A stretch of 10,523 nucleotides of DNA from an uncultured Lachnospiraceae bacterium. Lineage in GTDB: Bacteria; Bacillota; Clostridia; Lachnospirales; Lachnospiraceae. The position numbers were made by a program, and so were the translations under genes. The DNA is taken from contig CAJTVT010000026.1 of the NCBI GenBank assembly GCA_910580015.1, positions 1 through 10,523 of the forward strand, written 5' to 3'. The notes beneath the pieces were generated by a model, which had not been told where the DNA came from, did no database searches, and saw only the letters and a list, made by a program, of their open reading frames with translations. Within the stretch, counting starts at the first letter, position 1. Every line of letters begins with the position of its first letter. This document shows positions 5,807 through 10,523 of the stretch, in pieces.

Positions 5807-7537
5807 TTATCTTCCATTGGAATATAATTTTGCATAAATACCACCCTTTTCTAACAGCTCACTATGGCTTCCCTCCTCTTCAATTCCTGTGTCTGTAAGC
5901 ACCAAAATTTTCTGAGCATTACGAATGGTGGATAGTCTATGCGCAATCACAAAAGTCGTCCGATTCTTTGCAAGTCTTTCCAAAGACTCCTGCACGACTT
6001 TTTCACTCTCGTTATCCAATGCGGAAGTTGCCTCGTCAAATATAAGTATTGGCGGATTTTTCAAAAATACCCGCGCAATGGACAATCTCTGCTTCTGTCC
6101 CCCAGATAACTTTACGCCTCTTTGACCAATATCCGTATCATAGCCGTCAGGCAGCGCCATAATAAATTCATGAGCATTTGCATTTTTTGCCGCCTCAATA
6201 ACTTCTTCTCTGGAAGCACCTGGCCTGCCATAACGAATATTTTCAAACACGGTTCCCACAAACAGATACACATCCTGCTGCACAATTCCTATCTGGCTGC
6301 GCAGGCTCTTTAAGGTAATATCACGAATATCCATCCCGTCAATTTTAACGGCGCCTTGGGTCACATCGTAAAATCGGGGGATCAAGCTGCACAAGGTACT
6401 TTTCCCTGCGCCAGAGGAACCCACCAAGGCCATGTAAGAGCCTGCTTCTACCTCAAGGTTAATATGATGCAGCACCGTTTCCGTATTTTCTTCATAATGA
6501 AAAGATACATCCTCAAAAGAAATATCTCCTCTCACATTTCTAAGCTCTGTAGCATTGGGGCGATCTTCGATATCTGGCTGGATCGCCATCATTTCCATAA
6601 ATCGTTCATACCCCGTATATCCATTCTGGAACTGTTCTGTAAAATTGATAAGCTTTTTTACTGGTTCCGTAAATGTATTGATATACAGAAGGAAGGTAAC
6701 TAGATCTGCCACATCCACCTGGCCATTGGTGATAAACACTGCACCCACAACTAAGGAAGCTATCGTTATCAAGGTCGTCAAAGCCCCAAGCCCAGAATGA
6801 TATCCTGCCATGTAAATATAACTGTTTTTCTTTGCAGCCAAAAAACCTTGATTGCCTTCCTCAAATTTTGCCAGCTCCATCTCTTCGTTGGCAAAAGATT
6901 TGACCACTCGGATCCCTGACAAGTTGTCTTCTATCTGACTGTTGATATCAGCAATTTTCACTCGATTCCGTTTAAAAGCCCGCTTCATCCTGGTATTAAA
7001 ATAAGCCGCATACAAAAGCATAATCGGAACAAATGCAAAAGCCACGAGAGTAAGTTTTATATTGATATTAATTAAAATGACAAAAGACCCGATGATCTTA
7101 ATCATGGAGATCACCAGATCTTCCGGGCCATGATGCAAAAGTTCACTGATATCAAACAAATCACTGGTGATCCGAGACATTAACTGTCCCACCTTCTGAT
7201 TATTAAAAAAGGAAAAAGATAACTTCTGATAATGTTCAAATATTTCCGCACGCATATCATACTCGATCTTAGCGCCCATCACATGTCCATAATTGGCAAT
7301 AAAATAATTGCAGAAACACTCTACAACAACTAGCCCCAACATGAGGAAACCTAAAGTTGTAATTTTATTAAGTGCCTCCTGTGGGGCCAGAACAATAACT
7401 TCATTGGTAATGTAACGTACAATCAGCGGAATGGCTAGTGTCACGCCCGCTCCCAAAATCGCGAAAAACATATCAGCCAAAAACAACGGCAGGTAGGGCT
7501 GATAGTAAGATGCCAGCTTTTTCAATCTCTGTCCCAT
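5807..7537 (-). CDS. ABC exporter, fused permease and ATPase (MsbA/LmrA-like)
   Basis: A 576-residue half-transporter of the usual length for homodimeric type IV exporters. The membrane domain (about 15-300) has around six hydrophobic helices, including segments near 16-45, 60-82, 141-180 and 250-290. The nucleotide-binding domain (about 337-570) is complete: Walker A GSSGAGKST (373-381), Q-loop at about 420, signature LSGGQKQR (477-484), Walker B ILIFDE (497-502) with E502, D-loop SALD and switch H533. It should therefore hydrolyse ATP. Substrates of this group (lipids, drugs, peptides) cannot be told from sequence. Start ATG 7537 has GAGAGGA 8 nt upstream. It begins 13 bp after the EAL gene stop, so the two are very likely co-transcribed. 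No second half-transporter is present, which favours a homodimer. Confidence 0.95.
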   Translation of the reverse strand: MGQRLKKLASYYQPYLPLFLADMFFAILGAGVTLAIPLIVRYITNEVIVLAPQEALNKITTLGFLMLGLVVVECFCNYFIANYGHVMGAKIEYDMRAEIFEHYQKLSFSFFNNQKVGQLMSRITSDLFDISELLHHGPEDLVISMIKIIGSFVILININIKLTLVAFAFVPIMLLYAAYFNTRMKRAFKRNRVKIADINSQIEDNLSGIRVVKSFANEEMELAKFEEGNQGFLAAKKNSYIYMAGYHSGLGALTTLITIASLVVGAVFITNGQVDVADLVTFLLYINTFTEPVKKLINFTEQFQNGYTGYERFMEMMAIQPDIEDRPNATELRNVRGDISFEDVSFHYEENTETVLHHINLEVEAGSYMALVGSSGAGKSTLCSLIPRFYDVTQGAVKIDGMDIRDITLKSLRSQIGIVQQDVYLFVGTVFENIRYGRPGASREEVIEAAKNANAHEFIMALPDGYDTDIGQRGVKLSGGQKQRLSIARVFLKNPPILIFDEATSALDNESEKVVQESLERLAKNRTTFVIAHRLSTIRNAQKILVLTDTGIEEEGSHSELLEKGGIYAKLYSNGR

Positions 7538-7550
7538 AAATTCTGTCCTC

Positions 7551-9335
7551 TCAAATCTCCATCAATTTTTCCTCAAACACCTGGACTGGAAGCGGCTTAT
7601 CAAAATAATATCCTTGGGCCAAAAAACAATTGCTCTCTTTTAGCAGTTCTACCTGTTCTGCTGTTTCCACGCCTTCCACGATACATTCCTTATCCATCGC
7701 ATGAGCCATTGCTATTAGATGTTTGATCATAATACATTTTTGTTCGTCCTCCTCCATCTTCACTGGAAGGAAACTTTTGTCTATCTTAATCATACTCCAG
7801 GGTAGTTCTCGGATCAGATCCATGGAGGAATATCCAGTACCAAAATCATCCACAGAAGTTCGGATTCCCTGTTTTCTGAGCCCAGACACCAATGCCTTCA
7901 AATGCTTGAAATCCACCTCTGTTCCAGTTTCTGTCAATTCAATCTCAATATATTTATGTGGAACTTGATATCTGTCTATGATTTCAAGGAGATGATCCAA
8001 CAAATCCATATCACTCATATGGGCACGAGACAAGTTCACAGAGACTGTCACCACTCTGCGCCCATCATCTAGCCATCTGCGGATATCCTGGCAGACATGC
8101 TCTAACATATAGTAATCCAATAGACAGATCAGTCCACTTTGTTCCAGAATCGGAACAAATTCCCCAGGCGGCACAATCTTACCATCCTGAATCCAGCGGC
8201 ACAAAGCCTCTGCTCCAACTAAACGATAATCTTCCAGCAATATTTTGGGCTGGTAATACACCTGGAACTCTTCCCTTTTTATGGCCTCTGGCAGAATCAT
8301 TTCAATGGTCTTCCCTGCCCGAACCCCCTGCATCAACTCTTCGTCAAAAAAAACATATTCTGTTTTGCGGACATTTCTGGCTATATGAATCGCCATTCCG
8401 AGACGTTCCAATATGCTGACAACACTTTCACAGTTCTTTGGTATCATATAATACCCAGCATAAGCGCCTACCCACACACGCTTATTTTCTTTCTCATCAT
8501 AGACAACACCCACCCCTTTTAGGTAATCCATGATCATGTCTAGGTTCGATTTCAAAAACAAGATAATAAAATTATCCCCATCCATCCGGCATACTATTTC
8601 CGGATCCACTAATTTGTCTTGAAGTCTTCCAATAAATTTGCCCATCACAGCGGAACCTCGTTCCCGCCCAATCTGCTGATTCACCACAGAAAAATGACGC
8701 AGATTAAAATAACACGCCGCATACTTGTCAATCTCTCCTTGAGAAATTAAAAGATTTATTTGTTTTTTAAACCATGCAAGATTATACATACCAAATTCCT
8801 GATCTCGGAACGTCAAATTCTCCACAATCTGCTTAATATGTATACGCCTGTGAAAAGTAAATAACATTGTCACAAACACCTGAATCCGTTCCTGCTCTTG
8901 TTCCTCCCAGCAGTCTCCTCCCTGGATAGGAAAAATCACATATTCTATCAGATTGCCTTCTTCTGTATGTTGTCGAAAACGGAACGCCTGTTCTTGGTCA
9001 CATTCTGCCCCTTGATAGAAGACAGCTCTTCCACCCCATTTTTGCTCTTCATGTTCCAACATTTCATAAAAAACAGCCTCCACCCTGGCAATTCTAAGAC
9101 TCCTGCACAAATCTTCCATTGCCTCCTGAGTACCTGGATGAATCAAATCTGGTATTTTTTCCATTTTTAAAATAAATTTTCCCATCGCCTCCGCATACCC
9201 TGCCGCGTCGAATGCCATAGGTTTCGCCTCCCTTAATTTCAAGACTTGATTTATACAGCCAATCATAAGGAACTCGTTCCCCATCCAAAAAACTGTACTA
9301 GATTTAAGCATAACATATTTTTCCAGATAATTCAA
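7551..9335 (-). CDS. c-di-GMP phosphodiesterase: degenerate GGDEF plus intact EAL domain
   Basis: A 594-residue protein with three parts. Residues 1 to about 170 are a region I do not recognise (no obvious transmembrane segments; a sensory role is likely). A GGDEF-like domain follows (about 173-335); its signature site reads MDGDN (251-255), so it should not synthesise c-di-GMP. The EAL domain (about 345-592) keeps the residues of active enzymes: EALCRW (376-381), N434, E469 (ELTET), DDFGTGYSS (496-504), K517 (KIDKSF), E554 (EGVET) and QGYYFDKP (574-581). It is thus probably a cytosolic phosphodiesterase, perhaps GTP-modulated through the dead GGDEF, as known for some relatives. The start is uncertain: TTG 9335 or ATG 9311, neither with a strong ribosome site. 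It is first in the run of minus-strand genes and divergent from the LUD gene, with a 99-bp gap. Confidence 0.93.
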   Translation of the reverse strand: MNYLEKYVMLKSSTVFWMGNEFLMIGCINQVLKLREAKPMAFDAAGYAEAMGKFILKMEKIPDLIHPGTQEAMEDLCRSLRIARVEAVFYEMLEHEEQKWGGRAVFYQGAECDQEQAFRFRQHTEEGNLIEYVIFPIQGGDCWEEQEQERIQVFVTMLFTFHRRIHIKQIVENLTFRDQEFGMYNLAWFKKQINLLISQGEIDKYAACYFNLRHFSVVNQQIGRERGSAVMGKFIGRLQDKLVDPEIVCRMDGDNFIILFLKSNLDMIMDYLKGVGVVYDEKENKRVWVGAYAGYYMIPKNCESVVSILERLGMAIHIARNVRKTEYVFFDEELMQGVRAGKTIEMILPEAIKREEFQVYYQPKILLEDYRLVGAEALCRWIQDGKIVPPGEFVPILEQSGLICLLDYYMLEHVCQDIRRWLDDGRRVVTVSVNLSRAHMSDMDLLDHLLEIIDRYQVPHKYIEIELTETGTEVDFKHLKALVSGLRKQGIRTSVDDFGTGYSSMDLIRELPWSMIKIDKSFLPVKMEEDEQKCIMIKHLIAMAHAMDKECIVEGVETAEQVELLKESNCFLAQGYYFDKPLPVQVFEEKLMEI

Positions 9336-9434
9336 TTTATGAAATTCTCTGGAAACTTTTCCTCTTTTGTGTTAGAGTGTGTTTGAAAATTATTTTAATT
9401 TAGAAATCATCAATCACAGAAAGGGGAGACTCCT
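9336..9434. other. Divergent intergenic region between the EAL and LUD genes
   Basis: 99 bp, AT-rich, and must hold the promoters of both divergent genes. I see no convincing -35/-10 pair on either strand. It contains an AT-rich inverted repeat AAATTA-TTT-TAATTT (9387-9401) that could be a regulator site or merely composition. The LUD ribosome site is at about 9421-9428. Confidence 0.4.
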
Positions 9435-10073
9435 ATGACTCCAACTGAACGCTACTATGAACAACTTGCGAAAACCACTATGAAAAACCTGGAAAAACGC
9501 CAGATTGAAGCCCATTATTGCTCCAACTCAGCTCAAGCCGTGACCCTTGCATCCGAGCTAGTACAACCCGACAGTGTTGTGTCTTTCGGTGGTTCTATGA
9601 CTCTGGCTGAAACAGGAATGCTGGACGCTCTGCGAAATAGGACAGACCTTACACTTCTGGACCGCAGCAAAGCTGGGTCCGAAGAGGAGGTTCGTGAAAT
9701 CTATCACAAAGCCTTAAGCTCTGACTACTTTTTTATGAGCAGCAACGCGATCTCTGCCACCGGACACCTTGTAAACATCGACGGAACTGGAAACCGGCTT
9801 GCCGCGCTGATCTACGGCCCATCAAATGTGATCATTCTCGCTGGTATGAACAAGGTAACACCGACCTTGGAGGAAGCCATTTCCAGAGTTCGGCACATGG
9901 CCTCTCCCATCAACGCAGTCCGGCTAGATAGAGATACTCCCTGTACCCTTTCTGGCACCTGTTCAGACTGCCTAAGCCCAGACTGTATCTGTGCTCAGAC
10001 CGTCATCACTCGCCGAAGTAATATTCCAAACCGGATCAAAGTCATTTTAATTGGGGAACAATTGGGATTTTAA
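9435..10073 (+). CDS. LUD-domain protein (LutC-like, 'lactate utilization protein' family)
   Basis: A 212-residue protein covered almost entirely by a LUD (DUF162) domain. Characteristic pieces are SFGGSMTLAETGML (50-63), SSNAISATGHLVNIDGTGNR (102-121) and ALIYGPSNVIILAGMNK (124-140). The C-terminal part has a cysteine cluster, C170, C176, C179, C184 and C186 (CTLSGTCSDCLSPDCIC), which resembles the C..TG.C.DC.SP..IC pattern of small clostridial LUD proteins and could bind a metal or Fe-S cluster. LutC proper works with LutA and LutB in lactate oxidation, but neither is in this window, so the true role of this orphan type is open. ATG 9435 is preceded by AAGGGGAG with 6 nt spacing. By eye its GC content (about 50%) is above that of the neighbouring minus-strand genes (about 40%). 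It converges on trpS. Confidence 0.93.
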   Translation: MTPTERYYEQLAKTTMKNLEKRQIEAHYCSNSAQAVTLASELVQPDSVVSFGGSMTLAETGMLDALRNRTDLTLLDRSKAGSEEEVREIYHKALSSDYFFMSSNAISATGHLVNIDGTGNRLAALIYGPSNVIILAGMNKVTPTLEEAISRVRHMASPINAVRLDRDTPCTLSGTCSDCLSPDCICAQTVITRRSNIPNRIKVILIGEQLGF

Positions 10074-10102
10074 ATCGGCACGATTTATATGCAACACATT
10101 AG

Positions 10103-10152
10103 AAAAAGCTCGGCTGAGTCTCATAATAATATGAATCTCTTCCGGGCTTTTT
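10103..10152. terminator. Long nested hairpin, probable bidirectional terminator between LUD gene and trpS
   Basis: The outer stem pairs AAAAAGCTCGG (10103-10113) with CCGGGCTTTTT (10142-10152): 11 bp including one G-U. Inside are a second set of pairs GAG/CTC and TCATA/TATGA around a 4-nt loop, separated by small symmetric internal loops. The As on one side and Ts on the other give a U-tract in both directions, 29 bp after the LUD stop and 17 bp after the trpS stop. Confidence 0.82.
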
Positions 10153-10169
10153 GTATGTGGCTCAAAAAT

Positions 10170-10523
10170 CTATGCCTTATATTTCTCTGACTGTTCTTGA
10201 ATAAAATCTGAATCTGCAAAATAGTTGATCTTCATGGCAGAACGCACTTCATCCAACGTCTGCGCAGCCACACGTTCTGCTTCCTGACTTCCCTTTTTCA
10301 ACACTTCATAGATATAGGGAATATCCTTCTGTAATTCTTTTCTGCGGTTGCGGATTGGCTCCAATTCTTCTTGCAGCACGTTGTTCAGCAGTTTCTTCAC
10401 CTTCACATCCCCAAGACCACCTCTTTGGTAATGTGCTTTCAGCTCATCCAAATTGGCATACTCTGGAAGATACCTCTGAAAATGTTCATCCTTGCAGAAA
10501 GCATCCAGATAAGTAAACACGGT
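10170..10523 (-). CDS. trpS: Tryptophanyl-tRNA synthetase, C-terminal part (5' end outside window)
   Basis: The last 117 codons and the stop of a gene entering from the right edge. The visible protein begins TVFTYLDAFCKD and contains the C-terminal helical anticodon-binding segment of class I TrpS: YQRGGLGDVKVKKLLNNVLQ, then ELEPIRNRRKEL and AAQTLDEVRSAMKINYF. A GTG near the edge encodes an internal valine, not a start. A full TrpS is about 330-340 residues, so roughly two thirds, including the HIGH and KMSKS-type ATP-binding motifs, lie outside. The enzyme charges tRNA-Trp in the cytosol. Its transcript would end at the shared hairpin. Upstream regulation (for example a T-box) cannot be seen from here. 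Confidence 0.95.
   Translation of the reverse strand, partial: TVFTYLDAFCKDEHFQRYLPEYANLDELKAHYQRGGLGDVKVKKLLNNVLQEELEPIRNRRKELQKDIPYIYEVLKKGSQEAERVAAQTLDEVRSAMKINYFADSDFIQEQSEKYKA

Noticed and set aside
2459..9335. A new defence or toxin system
   Set aside because: None of the genes has nuclease, toxin, reverse transcriptase, TIR or similar effector motifs. The families present are metabolic, signalling, transport or metal-handling.

Overview
The window reads as chromosomal DNA of a low-to-moderate-GC Gram-positive anaerobe of the Clostridia, most likely a Lachnospiraceae-type gut bacterium. This rests on the strong AGGAGG-type ribosome binding sites, the use of TTG/GTG and possibly ATC starts, and the gene families present: an aldo/keto reductase with two 4Fe-4S motifs, a DUF2156 protein, paired CobW-type GTPases and a stand-alone LUD protein. 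The genus assignment is inference. No tRNA, rRNA, IS element, phage gene or CRISPR array was seen, and no stretch over 300 bases lacks a gene.

Layout, left to right. Positions 1-1067 (minus strand) hold an ECF-type sigma factor and, overlapping it by ATGA, a zinc-finger membrane anti-sigma factor that runs off the left edge. The sigma gene has an excellent Shine-Dalgarno but no ATG/GTG/TTG at the right distance; the codon there is ATC. A hairpin (1159-1192) separates it from an aldo/keto reductase (1209-2342, minus). The putative promoter of that reductase contains a perfect 9-bp-arm palindrome, a likely operator. Positions 2459-9335 (minus) hold five closely packed genes. In transcription order they encode a degenerate-GGDEF/intact-EAL c-di-GMP phosphodiesterase, an MsbA/LmrA-like ABC exporter, a DUF2156 (phosphatidylglycerol lysyltransferase C-domain-like) protein, a G3E/CobW GTPase with a His-rich insert of about 145 residues, and a second G3E GTPase that has lost the CxCC metal motif and ends in a DUF1980/YcgQ-like domain.

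On the plus strand, a LUD-domain (LutC-like) protein (9435-10073) is divergent from the EAL gene. It converges on the 3' end of trpS (10170-10523, minus), and a long nested hairpin between them could terminate both transcripts.

The most interesting unit is the pair of unequal G3E GTPases: one is heavily equipped for metal binding, the other carries a YcgQ-like tail. Together they suggest a metal, probably zinc, storage or insertion module. The link to the ABC exporter and the c-di-GMP enzyme is only co-directional proximity. The rest of the window is fairly ordinary core or accessory chromosome.
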